NCBI GenBank assembly: GCA_021808425.1 | Contig: JAKBBS010000080.1 | Location: forward strand, 1 to 14,269 | Length of the DNA: 14,269 nucleotides | Direction of reading: 5' to 3' | Origin: Actinomycetes bacterium | GTDB lineage: Bacteria; Actinomycetota; Acidimicrobiia; Acidimicrobiales; Palsa-688 | Part shown: positions 1-8,133 of the stretch, piece after piece | Layout of the letters: the number at the start of each line of letters is the position of its first letter | Numbering within the stretch: the first letter of the stretch is position 1 | Notes under the pieces: model-generated | Database searches by the model: none | What the model saw: only the letters and a program-made list of their open reading frames with translations | What the model was told of the DNA's origin: nothing | Translations under genes and position numbers: made by a program

Positions 1-149
1 ATGATGTCCGCGGCCGACCGGGGTGCCACTTGGCGTTTGGACGGAGCGAAGACGAACCCGACAGCGGTCGCTCCGAGCGCCACCGAAAGCAGTGCGTCCT
101 CCTCGGTCGTGATACCGCAAATCTTGATAAAGGACTCGCCGTCGATCAT
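1..149 (-). CDS. trpF: Phosphoribosylanthranilate isomerase, N-terminal part (cut by window edge)
   Basis: The minus-strand reading from ATG at 149 gives MIDGESFIKICGITTEEDA followed by a segment ending GFVFAPSKRQVAP. This is the classic start of TrpF: the KICG(I/L) motif carries the catalytic cysteine (Cys11 here) in strand 1, and GFVF-P-S-R is the next conserved block. The enzyme isomerises phosphoribosylanthranilate to CdRP in cytoplasmic tryptophan synthesis, just before the TrpC step. The ATG overlaps the trpC stop as ATGA, so translation is probably coupled. Only 49 codons are visible and the rest lies beyond base 1. Its presence means that HisA in this genome need not supply TrpF activity, unlike PriA of mycobacteria and Streptomyces. 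Confidence 0.88.
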   Translation of the reverse strand, partial: MIDGESFIKICGITTEEDALLSVALGATAVGFVFAPSKRQVAPRSAADI

Positions 150-961
150 GCCCCCTCCGGGCCGTGACCAGCCCGGGCGTGCATGCGTCGTTGCAGCAGC
201 GACGCGACCGCACCCGACGGGTCGGAGGCGGTCACCAGCGACTCGCCGACGAGCAGCGCGTCGAAGCCGGCGTCGGCGAGCCGGGAAGCGTCGTCGGGTC
301 CCGAGATGCCAGACTCGGCGACCCTCACACAGTCGGATGGAAGCGACGCAACAACCCTGACGGCTCGTCGGGTGTCAACTTCGAATGTGTGCAGATCGCG
401 TTGGTTGACGCCGACGATCCTTGCCCCCGCTTCGATCGCCGCCTGCGCCTCCGCCTCGTCGTGCACCTCTACTAGGGCATCCAACCCGAGCTGGGAGGCG
501 AGGCGGGTGAGCTCGACGAGCTCGGATCGCCCGAGGGCTGCGACGATCAGGAGCACGGCGTCCGCCCCCATCAGTCGGGCGTCGATCACGTCCCCTGCAC
601 CTACCGTGAAGTCTTTTCGAAGTACCGGCAGCGCGCACGCCGCCCGGGCGGCTCGCAGGTCTGCGGGCGAACCCCCGAAGAACTCCGAATCGGTCAGCAC
701 AGACAGCGCCGACGCCCCGCCTTCTTCGTAGGCGGACGCTATCGCCCCAGGATCGAGATTCGGGGCGAGGCCGGGCTTGCTCGGGCTTCTGCGTTTGACT
801 TCAGCGATCACGGCGAGCCGGTGGGCCAACTTGACGGAATCCGCGAAGCGCCGCGCCGGGGGCATCGCCGCCGCCTCGTCTGCGAGCGCGTCTAGGTCAC
901 GATCGTCGGCCGCGACTAGAGCGCGATGAGATGCGACTATGCGGTCCAGGTAGGTGGCCAC
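146..961 (-). CDS. trpC: Indole-3-glycerol phosphate synthase
   Basis: The 271-residue product is a single-domain TrpC of normal length. It converts CdRP to indole-3-glycerol phosphate in the cytoplasm. Visible family blocks are AEVKRRSPS (residues 53-61, Lys56), LSVLTD and FFGGS (86-98), LRKDF (114-118, catalytic Lys116), VEVH (164-167), GVNQRDL (184-190; most relatives have GVNNRDL) and AESGI (215-219), ending in ALLVGES. The start is GTG at 961, 22 bp after the ygfZ-like stop, and no strong ribosome binding site is visible. A TAGGCT element lies 8 nt before the GTG, so a minor internal promoter is possible but unproven. The stop overlaps the trpF start. Confidence 0.95.
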   Translation of the reverse strand: MATYLDRIVASHRALVAADDRDLDALADEAAAMPPARRFADSVKLAHRLAVIAEVKRRSPSKPGLAPNLDPGAIASAYEEGGASALSVLTDSEFFGGSPADLRAARAACALPVLRKDFTVGAGDVIDARLMGADAVLLIVAALGRSELVELTRLASQLGLDALVEVHDEAEAQAAIEAGARIVGVNQRDLHTFEVDTRRAVRVVASLPSDCVRVAESGISGPDDASRLADAGFDALLVGESLVTASDPSGAVASLLQRRMHARAGHGPEGA

Positions 962-983
962 GAAGACCGAGCCTACAGTGTCG

Positions 984-1880
984 CTACCCGATTACCCTCA
1001 CAGGGACTCCATCTGCCAGCAGCGACACTTTCGAGCCCGCCTTTCGTTCGAGGTATCCGAGGCCGACCCAACCCTCGGAAGGCGACAGCCCGACGCTCGT
1101 AACCCGCCCGGCAGCAGCTGCGGATACCCCGGGCGTCCCGTCGGCGTCGAACATCTCCGAGCCCGGTGCCACTTCAGCTTCGAGGCGGAGCCTCACCATC
1201 TTGCGCGGGACGTGGTTGCCCCGGGAATCGATGCGAGCCACTAGCTCCTGGCCCGTGTAGCAACCCTTGGTGAAGCTCACTGTCCATTCGACGATGCCGG
1301 TCTCCGCGGGAATTGTCCGTTCGGTGATCTCCGTTCCCATCCTCGGCTGGCCCGCCGCGATTCGCTGCGCCTCCAGAAGCGCTGGCGCCCCCGCCAGGTC
1401 GTCGTCGGGGGCCGATAGGAGATCCGCCGCGTCCGGGACCTCGTCCAGGTAGAGCCGGTCGACACCGAGCACACCCGGCCAAGGCGGGTCCGCCACCAAC
1501 GGCCCATCGAGGTTCCACCCCTGGCCTCTAAAGCAGAGGAGCCTTGCCGGCATCGCTTCGATATCCGCCTTGGTGCGCAGCTTGAAGCGGGCCAGGCGAG
1601 CCGATACCGCCTCACCACACCCCGGATCGCCTTCGAGCACCCACTCCTGCTCGCCTGGGTGAAAAACCCGCAGCAGCGCCACGACCCTCCCGGCAGGCTC
1701 CAGAAGCCACGACCATCTATGCGCGCCGAGGTCCATGCTCGAAATGTCTTGGGTGAGCTGGCTCTGTAGGAATTTCCCGGCTTCGGGGCCAGTGACTCGG
1801 AGCGCGTCGCGCGCCACGAGACAGTGGTAGCGGATCGCGCTCGGCGTCGGCTCGTTGGCAGATGGAACCCTCTCAGTCAC
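984..1880 (-). CDS. ygfZ: YgfZ-family folate-binding protein (aminomethyltransferase-like)
   Basis: The 298-residue protein has the YgfZ/GcvT-like fold. The diagnostic signature KGCYTGQE is at residues 205-212, followed by ARIDSRGN and a C-terminal GLGYLERK block. The N-terminal half contains the family stretch FLQSQLTQDI (37-46). YgfZ proteins bind folate and are known in E. coli to support assembly or repair of certain Fe-S enzymes; they are not glycine-cleavage enzymes. I chose GTG at 1880 because it overlaps the trpE stop (GTGACTGA) and has GGGGGT upstream. An upstream ATG at 1961 would run 89 bp into trpE. The gene sits between trpE and trpC, where many actinobacteria carry a small Trp-associated membrane protein. 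The role in this operon is unknown. Confidence 0.85.
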   Translation of the reverse strand: MTERVPSANEPTPSAIRYHCLVARDALRVTGPEAGKFLQSQLTQDISSMDLGAHRWSWLLEPAGRVVALLRVFHPGEQEWVLEGDPGCGEAVSARLARFKLRTKADIEAMPARLLCFRGQGWNLDGPLVADPPWPGVLGVDRLYLDEVPDAADLLSAPDDDLAGAPALLEAQRIAAGQPRMGTEITERTIPAETGIVEWTVSFTKGCYTGQELVARIDSRGNHVPRKMVRLRLEAEVAPGSEMFDADGTPGVSAAAAGRVTSVGLSPSEGWVGLGYLERKAGSKVSLLADGVPVRVIG

Positions 1881-3435
1881 CGACAGAACCCCCAGTGATT
1901 GGCGACTCGACGACACTCCTTCGTGCTGCGGCGATCCGGCGCGCCCCGGGCACTGCGGCAAGAAGGGCCGCCGCCTTGTTCGCGCACTCGAGGTCCTCGT
2001 CGGCGGCGTCGCTGTCGGCCACTATTCCAGCACCGGACTGCACGCTTGCGGTTCCGTCGGGGCTTACGAGCATGGTGCGGATCGTGATCGCCGTGTCGAG
2101 GTTTCCCGAGAAGTCGAAGTAACCGATCACCCCGGCGTAAGGCCCACGCTTCACGGGCTCCAGCTCGTCGATCAGCTGCATCGCCCGCACCTTGGGAGCC
2201 CCCGACACTGTACCCGCCGGCATGGTCGCCCGCAGGACGTCAACCGGTCCGAGCCCCGCTCGAAGCGTCCCCGATACCTGCGAGGTCAGGTGCATGACGT
2301 GGCTGTAGCGTTCCAACGTCATCATCTCGTCCACTTTCGCCGTGCCGTAATCCACGACTCGGCCGATGTCGTTGCGGGCGAGGTCGACGAGCATCACGTG
2401 CTCGGCGCGCTCTTTCGGGTTCTCCGAGAGCTCGGCTGCGAGACGACGGTCGTGGGCGTCGTTGCGTCCCCGCCGTCGCGTTCCGGCTATCGGCCTGGAG
2501 ACCACGTTTCCCGAGGTCACCTGAACGAGCGGTTCGGGTGAGGAGCCGACGAGGGAAAGCTCCGGGTGGCGCAGGAAGTACATGTAGGGGCTGGGGTTGA
2601 CCTGGCGGAGGGAGCGGTAGAGGTCGAAAGGTTCGGCCTGCAGGTCGACGTCGAATCGCTGGGAGAGCACCACCTGGAATATGTCGCCTGCAAGGATGTG
2701 CTCCTTCGCGGCGTCGACAGACGCCGCGAAGGACTCCTTCGTGGTCCGCCTTGTGAACACGGGCAGCTCGTCGAAGCGCTCGGGCGGTGCGACGAGCGGC
2801 TCGTCGAGCGGCGAGGCGCCCTGGCGGGCGAAGCCGTCCAGCCGGCGTACAGCTTCGTCGTAGAGCAGGTCGCAGGCCTCCCGGTCCCCTTGCGCCTCCG
2901 CGCTCACCGGCACGGCCTCTATCAGGGTGACCCGCTGGCGCCAGTAGTCGTAGGCGGCGACCTCGCCGACGACAGAGAGGATTGCGTCGGGATATCCGGT
3001 TTCGTCTGGAGGCGACGAGCCGAGGCGTTCGACCTCCCGGACTACGTCATAGCCGAGGTATCCGACGACGCCGCCTTGCAGCGGCGGCAGCTCCTCGATC
3101 AAAGGTGAGCGGTACTCGGCGAGGAGAGCTTCGAGCGCCGCTAGGGTACCGTTGTCCAGAGGAATCGACGAAGGCAGGGAGCCCTCCACTGTGAGCTCGC
3201 CCCCCCGGCCGATAATCGTCGCCGTCGGGTTGCGCCCGATGAAAGACCACCGTCCGAGTTGTCGGGAGTGTTCCACCGACTCGAGGAGGAACGCCCGGCC
3301 CGTCGGGTCGGCCGCTGTCAGACGGGTGAAAGCCGCTACCGGAGTGGTCAGATCGCCGAGCAGCTCGAGCCAAACCGGTACGACGCTGAAAGTGGAGGCG
3401 AGGGAGGCGAACTCCTCGCGCGACGGCCGTATCAC
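1873..3435 (-). CDS. trpE: Anthranilate synthase component I
   Basis: The 520-residue protein is a full-length TrpE, the chorismate-using large subunit of anthranilate synthase. The N-terminal regulatory part has the LLES motif (residues 50-53), associated with tryptophan feedback binding, with NPSPYM at 280-285. The chorismate-binding domain shows PIAGTRRRG (315-323), DLARND (351-356), HLTSQVSG (382-389), [13 protein letters not shown] (403-415) and GAGIVADS (468-475). The start is GTG at 3435, which overlaps the hisI stop as GTGA. No trpG glutaminase gene follows; the partner must be encoded elsewhere, as in mycobacteria. No leader peptide or attenuator is possible in the 4-bp overlap, so regulation probably acts on the whole operon or on enzyme activity. 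Confidence 0.96.
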   Translation of the reverse strand: MIRPSREEFASLASTFSVVPVWLELLGDLTTPVAAFTRLTAADPTGRAFLLESVEHSRQLGRWSFIGRNPTATIIGRGGELTVEGSLPSSIPLDNGTLAALEALLAEYRSPLIEELPPLQGGVVGYLGYDVVREVERLGSSPPDETGYPDAILSVVGEVAAYDYWRQRVTLIEAVPVSAEAQGDREACDLLYDEAVRRLDGFARQGASPLDEPLVAPPERFDELPVFTRRTTKESFAASVDAAKEHILAGDIFQVVLSQRFDVDLQAEPFDLYRSLRQVNPSPYMYFLRHPELSLVGSSPEPLVQVTSGNVVSRPIAGTRRRGRNDAHDRRLAAELSENPKERAEHVMLVDLARNDIGRVVDYGTAKVDEMMTLERYSHVMHLTSQVSGTLRAGLGPVDVLRATMPAGTVSGAPKVRAMQLIDELEPVKRGPYAGVIGYFDFSGNLDTAITIRTMLVSPDGTASVQSGAGIVADSDAADEDLECANKAAALLAAVPGARRIAAARRSVVESPITGGSVGD

Positions 3436-3842
3436 AGCTCCGGCGGCGACCCGAACTTACGGTAGAAGCAGGAACGGTTCCCGGTGTGGCATGCGCCTGC
3501 TCCTTCCTGGTCTACCTCGAAGAGCAAAGTGTCGCCGTCGCAGTCGTAGAACGCCTCGCGAACCCATTGGCGTTCGCCGGAGGTGTCCCCCTTGCGCCAC
3601 CGTTCGCGCCGGCTTCTCGACCAGAACACGGTCCGCCCCGAAGCGAGGGTTTCGTTGAGCGTGTCGGCGTTCATCCACGCCATCATCAGCACCTGCTTGG
3701 TTTCGTGGTCCTGGACGATTGCGGGCACCAGCCCATCGGCATTGTAGGCGATCGACGCCAGCTGCTCCGAGGTTGCACCAAGGGGCGCGACTGAGCCTGC
3801 TTCTCGAAGCTGCATGGATGATCCGTCCGACATGGCCCCCAT
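3432..3842 (-). CDS. hisI: Phosphoribosyl-AMP cyclohydrolase
   Basis: This is a stand-alone HisI of 136 residues without a fused HisE domain. It opens the purine ring of phosphoribosyl-AMP, the third step of histidine synthesis. The signature is complete: GLVPAIVQD (37-45), MMAWMN (53-58), the YDCDGD acidic metal-binding block (99-104) and [13 protein letters not shown] (116-128). Cys101, Cys118 and Cys125 are the expected zinc ligands. Two ATG starts are possible, 3842 and 3833. The second sits 7 nt after a TAGCAT element and could be a leaderless start. A 53-bp gap precedes the gene, the largest inside the operon, and its stop overlaps trpE. hisI is separated from hisF by the GroES-like gene. 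Confidence 0.94.
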   Translation of the reverse strand: MGAMSDGSSMQLREAGSVAPLGATSEQLASIAYNADGLVPAIVQDHETKQVLMMAWMNADTLNETLASGRTVFWSRSRRERWRKGDTSGERQWVREAFYDCDGDTLLFEVDQEGAGACHTGNRSCFYRKFGSPPEL

Positions 3843-3846
3843 GCTA
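3841..3846 (-). promoter_or_regulatory. Possible -10 element before hisI
   Basis: On the minus strand TAGCAT (TAnnnT type) lies 7 nt before the second hisI ATG at 3833, the spacing of a leaderless actinobacterial start. It falls in the only gap over 50 bp in the operon. No convincing -35 box is visible, so this is a candidate internal promoter for hisI-trpE and downstream genes, nothing firmer. Confidence 0.25.
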
Positions 3847-3895
3847 GGGGGCGCAGCGGGAGGAAACTTAAGGCAAAGTGCGCGCCGGAGCGTTC

Positions 3896-4258
3896 CTAGA
3901 GGTACAGCCCGGTGCCGCCGGCCGCTCGCTCCGAAGCGACAGCGTGTATGTCGCGTTCGCGAAGTATCAGGTAGTCCTCGCCTTGGACCTCCACCTCGTA
4001 GCGGTCCTCGGGGTTGAACAGCACCTGGTCACCGGCCTTGATGGTCCTGACGTGCGGGCCGGTTGCCACCACCTCGGCCCAGGCGAGACGCCGGGCGACC
4101 TGCGCTGTCGCAGGGATCAGGATCCCGGCGCGCGACCTTCGCTCGCCTTCGGAGCGGGGAATCTGGACGAGCACACGGTCAGTGAGCATCTCGATGCCCT
4201 GCTTGGACGGCAAGGCCTTCTGACTTACTGTCCCATCGGGCTTTGCAGTCTCGTCCAT
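3896..4258 (-). CDS. GroES-like (Cpn10 family) co-chaperonin paralogue
   Basis: The 120-residue product aligns by eye with GroES over residues 24-110. It starts [10 protein letters not shown], like the LHDRVIVK strand of GroES. It then has SRAGILIP (42-49), resembling the mobile loop with its hydrophobic tripeptide that docks on Gro[12 protein letters not shown] (61-70) follows, then KAGDQVLFN (74-82) and [12 protein letters not shown] (96-107) as the closing strands. The N-terminal 23 residues and the short Gly-rich tail are extra, so MLTDR at 4189 is an alternative start. The gene lies 9 bp after hisF, with a GAGG 12 nt before its ATG. It is probably not the main GroES, which normally accompanies groEL; here it is embedded between hisF and hisI. 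Function in this setting is unknown. Confidence 0.8.
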   Translation of the reverse strand: MDETAKPDGTVSQKALPSKQGIEMLTDRVLVQIPRSEGERRSRAGILIPATAQVARRLAWAEVVATGPHVRTIKAGDQVLFNPEDRYEVEVQGEDYLILRERDIHAVASERAAGGTGLYL

Positions 4259-4267
4259 TACTGCACG

Positions 4268-5041
4268 CTACCTCGCCGCCGGCTGCACCGGCCGGACCGT
4301 GACCCCTGCGGCGGCTAGCGCGGCCTTGGCTTCGGCGACACTGGACTCCCCGTAGTGGAAGATCGACGCCGCAAGCACAGCGTCTGCCCCTCCTTGGACT
4401 GCGCCCTCGACGAGGTGGCCCAAGTTGCCGACCCCCCCGCTCGCAACGACGGGGATCCCGACCGTCTCGACGACTGCGCGGGTCAGCTCCAGGTCGAATC
4501 CCGACCTGGTCCCGTCACGGTCCATGGAGTTGAGAACGATCTCCCCGGCTCCTCGGGCTTGCACCTCGGCCGCCCACGCGATTGCGTCGCGCCCGGTCGG
4601 CGTGCGACCGCCGTGGGTGTAGACCTCGAAATGGCCTCCGCTTCGCCGCACGTCCATGCCCACGACCACGCACTGCGAGCCGAACACCGAAGCGAGATCC
4701 TCGATCAGTTCTGGCCGCCCGACTGCCGCAGAGTTGACACTCACCTTGTCAGCACCGACGCGCAGAAGGGCGCGGGCGTCGTCTACGGTCGCGACACCCC
4801 CTCCGACGGCCAGCGGGATGAACACCTGCTCTGCCGTGCGCGCCACGACGTCGATCATTGTCCGCCTCCCCGACGACGACGCCGTTATGTCGTAGAAGAC
4901 GAGCTCGTCCGCGCCCTCCTCGCCGTAGCGGGCGGCCAGCTCGACGGGATCACCCGCGTCGGCCAGGTTCGCGAAGTTCACTCCTTTGACGACGCGCCCG
5001 TCGTCGACGTCCAGGCAGGGAATAACCCTGACCGCCCTCAC
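4268..5041 (-). CDS. hisF: Imidazole glycerol phosphate synthase, cyclase subunit
   Basis: The 257-residue (beta-alpha)8 barrel is a complete HisF. With HisH it turns PRFAR and ammonia into imidazole glycerol phosphate and AICAR. The two catalytic aspartates are present: Asp11 in [14 protein letters not shown] and Asp130 in VVVGMDVRR. Phosphate-binding segments are VASGGVGN (199-206) and [12 protein letters not shown] (221-232); the NSMDRDGT block is at 171-178. The GTG start at 5041 overlaps the hisA stop as GTGA. The glutaminase partner HisH is encoded two genes upstream in the same operon. Confidence 0.97.
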   Translation of the reverse strand: MRAVRVIPCLDVDDGRVVKGVNFANLADAGDPVELAARYGEEGADELVFYDITASSSGRRTMIDVVARTAEQVFIPLAVGGGVATVDDARALLRVGADKVSVNSAAVGRPELIEDLASVFGSQCVVVGMDVRRSGGHFEVYTHGGRTPTGRDAIAWAAEVQARGAGEIVLNSMDRDGTRSGFDLELTRAVVETVGIPVVASGGVGNLGHLVEGAVQGGADAVLAASIFHYGESSVAEAKAALAAAGVTVRPVQPAAR

Positions 5042-5838
5042 CGGCCCTCCTTGCAGGACAGCACAGCTAGAGCCTCAGCGACGTCCAGGCGGCCCTCGTA
5101 GATGGCCTTTCCTGCGATAATCCCGCCGAGGCCGTCGAGGGCCGCCAGTGCGGCCACGTCGTCGATCGACCCGACGCCTCCTGACGCTATTACGTAGCCG
5201 CCGCCGGGTGCCGCCAAGCTTGCTTGCGGCATGGAACGGCCCTCTGCGGGGGAGGCCGTTCTTGTCATTTGGATCACTGACGCCAACCCGACCAGATCGG
5301 GACCGGCCATCCGGCCGTCGCGCGCTATGTCAGTGACGATAAGCGCCGCAGCGCCCGCATCGATCGCCGGCCCCACAAGATCCTCGAGACGCCGGCCGGA
5401 GCGCTCGGTCCAGCCACGCAGGCGGACCTCCCCGCCGCGGTGGTCCAAGCCCATCGCGACACGGCCCGGCCAGCGCGAAGCCATCCGCCAGACGAGCGTC
5501 GGGTCTTCAATCGCGGCGGTGCCGACCACTACCCGCTCCACGCCCGCATCGAGAAGCTCGGCGGCATCCTCCACGCTTCGGACGCCTCCCCCCGCCTGCA
5601 CCGACACGCCGTCAGGCGCGACCGCCGAAGCGATCGCTGCGACGACAACACGGTTGACCGGCTCGCCCGTCCTGGCAGCATCGAGGTCGACGACATGTAT
5701 CCACCGTGCCCCCGAGGCCGCGAATCCGGTTGCGACGCGCACAGGGTCGTCGCCGTAGACGGTCTCGGCGGCGTAGTCGCCTTCCACCAAGCGCACGCAG
5801 CGGCCGCCTATCAGGTCTATCGCCGGGTAGAGGTCCAC
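5038..5838 (-). CDS. hisA: ProFAR isomerase HisA, with internal insertion
   Basis: This barrel enzyme isomerises ProFAR to PRFAR. Catalytic Asp8 sits in [13 protein letters not shown] and the second aspartate is Asp132 in GLDHRGG. Other blocks are QAGGGVRS (81-88), TDIARDG (169-175) and VIASGGVGS (216-224). The GTG start at 5838 overlaps the hisH stop (TAGTG); reading further upstream enters hisH. The protein has 266 residues against about 240-250 usually. The extra length is about 20 residues around 191-212, between GPDL and the VIASGG strand, rich in Ala, Ser and Pro. This insertion coincides with two DNA hairpins (5210-5230 and 5234-5261). PriA-type dual function is less likely because trpF is present, but sequence alone cannot exclude it. 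Confidence 0.95.
   Translation of the reverse strand: MDLYPAIDLIGGRCVRLVEGDYAAETVYGDDPVRVATGFAASGARWIHVVDLDAARTGEPVNRVVVAAIASAVAPDGVSVQAGGGVRSVEDAAELLDAGVERVVVGTAAIEDPTLVWRMASRWPGRVAMGLDHRGGEVRLRGWTERSGRRLEDLVGPAIDAGAAALIVTDIARDGRMAGPDLVGLASVIQMTRTASPAEGRSMPQASLAAPGGGYVIASGGVGSIDDVAALAALDGLGGIIAGKAIYEGRLDVAEALAVLSCKEGR
5210..5261. repeat. Two adjacent inverted repeats inside hisA
   Basis: Hairpin one spans 5210-5230: arm 5210-5218 pairs with 5223-5230 (cttgcggc) with one bulged base and a 4-nt loop. Hairpin two spans 5234-5261: gaacggcc (5234-5241) pairs perfectly with ggccgttc (5254-5261) over a 12-nt loop. Together they encode HisA residues about 193-210, which is the segment that appears to be inserted relative to typical HisA. 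The arrangement suggests an in-frame palindromic element, but no flanking direct repeat and no second copy in this window was found. Confidence 0.6.
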
Positions 5839-6485
5839 TAGGACGAAAACCGCCGGGGGGGCGGCTCCCGCAAGCCGGCGTCTTTTGCGACGACATCGGC
5901 AAAGTTGGACAGGATCGCCAACCCCACGGCGGCCGACTTCTCCGGGTGGAACTGCGTCGCCCACAACGAGGGTGCCGCGACCATCGCCGCTACTTCTGTC
6001 CCGTAGTCGCATGTCGCAACGACCGCCGCGCTGTCAGGTGCAGCGTAGGAGTGCACGAAGTAGACCCAAGGCTGCGGAGCGACCCCGGCGAGAAGCGGAT
6101 TGGAGCGGTCTCTGACGTCGAGCCTGTTCCACTGCATCTGAGGTCGCTTGACATCGTCTGGAAGTCGCCTGACCACCCCTTCGAGGATCCCCAATCCGTC
6201 GATTGCAGGTGACTCCTCGGAGCCCTCGTAGAGCATCTGCATTCCGACACAAATGCCGAGGAACGGGCGACCCGCCCGGATGGTTTCGCGGACCGCTTCC
6301 TCCAGGCGGCACGAGCGCAGTGCCTCCACGCACGCGCCGAAGTTCCCGACACCCGGCAATACGACAGCGTCGGCCGACATTGCGACATCCGGGTCGCTCA
6401 CCAGGCGCGCGTTCGCGCCCACGTGGAGGAGGGCCTTCTCGGCGGAGCGGAGGTTTCCTATGCCGTAGTCGAGGACTGCTATCAA
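5838..6485 (-). CDS. hisH: Imidazole glycerol phosphate synthase, glutaminase subunit
   Basis: The 215-residue class I glutamine amidotransferase feeds ammonia to HisF. The oxyanion segment VVLPGVGNFG is at 41-50. The nucleophile Cys79 is in FLGICVGMQM. His180 and Glu182 lie in QFHPEK, completing the triad. The product begins MIAVLDYGIGN, exactly the family N-terminus, and this is reached only from a TTG codon at 6485 that overlaps the hisB stop as TTGA. The next gene hisA starts one base inside its stop. The C-terminal tail (LREPPPRRFSS) is short and probably disordered. Confidence 0.96.
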   Translation of the reverse strand: MIAVLDYGIGNLRSAEKALLHVGANARLVSDPDVAMSADAVVLPGVGNFGACVEALRSCRLEEAVRETIRAGRPFLGICVGMQMLYEGSEESPAIDGLGILEGVVRRLPDDVKRPQMQWNRLDVRDRSNPLLAGVAPQPWVYFVHSYAAPDSAAVVATCDYGTEVAAMVAAPSLWATQFHPEKSAAVGLAILSNFADVVAKDAGLREPPPRRFSS

Positions 6486-7078
6486 AGCGTCCCCTTGGTG
6501 GACGGGACGCCGCCGCCATCGACCCGCATCGCTTCGCGTAGCACCCTCGCTACGGCCTTGAATGTCGCTTCGATGATGTGGTGCGTGTTGCGCCCGGAGA
6601 CCATCCGGATATGAAGGGTGATGGCGGAGGTAGTGACGAAAGCTCGCCAGAATTCCTCTGCCAGCTGGGGGTGGAACGGCGGATTACCGAGAGGTGACGC
6701 ATCAGGACCACCATGGTCGATACCGTAGACCAGGAACGGCCGTCCCGACAGGTCGATTGCTACCGCTATTAGCGCCTCGTCTAGGGGCAGTTCGATAGAC
6801 GCGAACCGCCTGACTCCCACCTTGTCCCCAAGTGCCTCTTTGACACATTCTCCGAGCGCCAAACCGACGTCCTCGACGGTGTGGTGCGCGTCCACCTCCA
6901 AGTCGCCGCTCGCCGAAACCGCCAAGTCGATCCCGCCGTGACGGCCCAACTGGGCGAGCATGTGATCAAAAAATGGCAGTCCGGTCACCACTTGTGTCTG
7001 CCCGCTGCCGTCGAGGCAGATCTCCACACTGACTGTGGTCTCTTTGGTGGCGCGCGAACGTTGGGCCGCCCGGGTCAT
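6482..7078 (-). CDS. hisB: Imidazoleglycerol-phosphate dehydratase
   Basis: The 198-residue protein is a monofunctional HisB without the phosphatase domain seen in enterobacteria. It dehydrates imidazole glycerol phosphate to imidazole acetol phosphate, the substrate of HisC. Manganese-binding repeats are clear: FFDHML (36-41), DAHHTVED (63-70) and THHIIEA (165-171), giving the His-His-x-x-Glu sites. The DEALIAVAIDLSGRP block is at 100-113. The ATG at 7078 overlaps the hisC stop as ATGA. The longer reading frame upstream of it lies inside hisC and lacks family similarity. Confidence 0.97.
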   Translation of the reverse strand: MTRAAQRSRATKETTVSVEICLDGSGQTQVVTGLPFFDHMLAQLGRHGGIDLAVSASGDLEVDAHHTVEDVGLALGECVKEALGDKVGVRRFASIELPLDEALIAVAIDLSGRPFLVYGIDHGGPDASPLGNPPFHPQLAEEFWRAFVTTSAITLHIRMVSGRNTHHIIEATFKAVARVLREAMRVDGGGVPSTKGTL

Positions 7079-8133
7079 AGCACCTCCCCGAGTGCAGCGG
7101 TGAACGCGTCGTTTTCCTCTCGAGTTCCGACGGTCACCCGAAGACACCCCGACAGGCCAGGCCAGCTCGACGTGTCGCGGACCAGCACGCCGGCGTCGAC
7201 CAGTCCCTGCCACACCTCGCCTGCTTTGCGAGTCTCGGGGCGAAAAAGGATGAAGTTCGCGGCGGAAGGCCATACGGTCACTCCGAGCGCCTCGAGCAAG
7301 GACGACAGGCGGCGGCGTTCCGCTACGACTGCAGCCACGCGTTCTTGCATTTCATCGTTGTAGCGTACGGCCAGGCATCCCGCCGCCTGCTTCAAGGCGT
7401 CCAGGTGGTAGGGCAACGCAACCCTCTCCAACGCCGTCACCACCGGGGCTGGGCCGACCAGGTAACCGAGCCGGAGTGCCGCCATCGACCATGTCTTGGA
7501 GAAAGTGCGTGTCACGACAAGCGGGACGTCGTCGCCGACAAGGCAAATCGCCGACCAGTCGGCGAACTGGCCGTACGCCTCGTCGACGACGACGAGGCCC
7601 GCCGCGTCTTCGAGCACCGCCCCGGCAGTCGTCGGATCGACAGAATTGCCGGTCGGGTTGTTGGGCGAGCACAGGAACGTTATGTCCGGCCTCGACACCG
7701 CGTTGAGCTCCGCCACATCGCGAATGTCAAGTTCGAAGTCGTCCCGCCTGCGTCCCTCCACCACCGCGGTCGATGTCAGATGAGCGATATGGCTGTGCAA
7801 CGCATAGGTCGGCTCGAACACTGCAGCCGTCCTGCCCGGGCCGCCGTAGGCGAGGCAGATCGACTGGAGCACCTCGTTCGAGCCGTTGGCACAAAAGACC
7901 TGCTCCGGTCGCACACGGTGCAACTCCGCCAACGCTTCACGCAGCCGAGTAGCGGAGCGGTCGGGGTACCTGTTGTAGCGGATCTGCTCAACTTCGTCGG
8001 CGAGGGCCTGGACCCACGCGTCGGGCGGTGGGAACGGCGACTCGTTCGTGTTGAGCCTAACGGCTACGTCGACTTGGGGCGAGTGGTATCCCTCGCGAAG
8101 CGACAGGTCAGCTCGGCACTCGGGTAGCGTCAC
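7075..8133 (-). CDS. hisC: Histidinol-phosphate aminotransferase
   Basis: The 352-residue fold-type I PLP enzyme transfers an amino group from glutamate to imidazole acetol phosphate. Landmarks are RLNTNESP (26-33), ANGSNEVLQ (82-90), SPNNPTG (156-162), VVVDEAYGQF (181-190) and RTFSKTWSMAALRLGY (209-224), in which Lys213 should hold PLP. The C-terminal LRVTVGTREEND (331-342) carries the substrate-binding arginine. The start is GTG at 8133, which overlaps the hisD stop as GTGA. Reading further upstream enters hisD out of frame. It sits between hisD and hisB as in actinobacterial his operons. Confidence 0.96.
   Translation of the reverse strand: MTLPECRADLSLREGYHSPQVDVAVRLNTNESPFPPPDAWVQALADEVEQIRYNRYPDRSATRLREALAELHRVRPEQVFCANGSNEVLQSICLAYGGPGRTAAVFEPTYALHSHIAHLTSTAVVEGRRRDDFELDIRDVAELNAVSRPDITFLCSPNNPTGNSVDPTTAGAVLEDAAGLVVVDEAYGQFADWSAICLVGDDVPLVVTRTFSKTWSMAALRLGYLVGPAPVVTALERVALPYHLDALKQAAGCLAVRYNDEMQERVAAVVAERRRLSSLLEALGVTVWPSAANFILFRPETRKAGEVWQGLVDAGVLVRDTSSWPGLSGCLRVTVGTREENDAFTAALGEVL

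Noticed and set aside
5038..5838. Calling hisA a bifunctional priA
   Set aside because: A trpF gene is present in the same operon, and the sequence alone does not show dual function.
6734..6741. Second copy of the hisA hairpin arm (gaacggcc) in hisB
   Set aside because: Only 8 bases match, the flanks differ, and it encodes the conserved SGRPF segment of HisB.
7079..7273. An N-terminally longer HisB starting at 7273
   Set aside because: The added residues are hisC read in another frame, and the ATGA at 7078 gives the normal family length.
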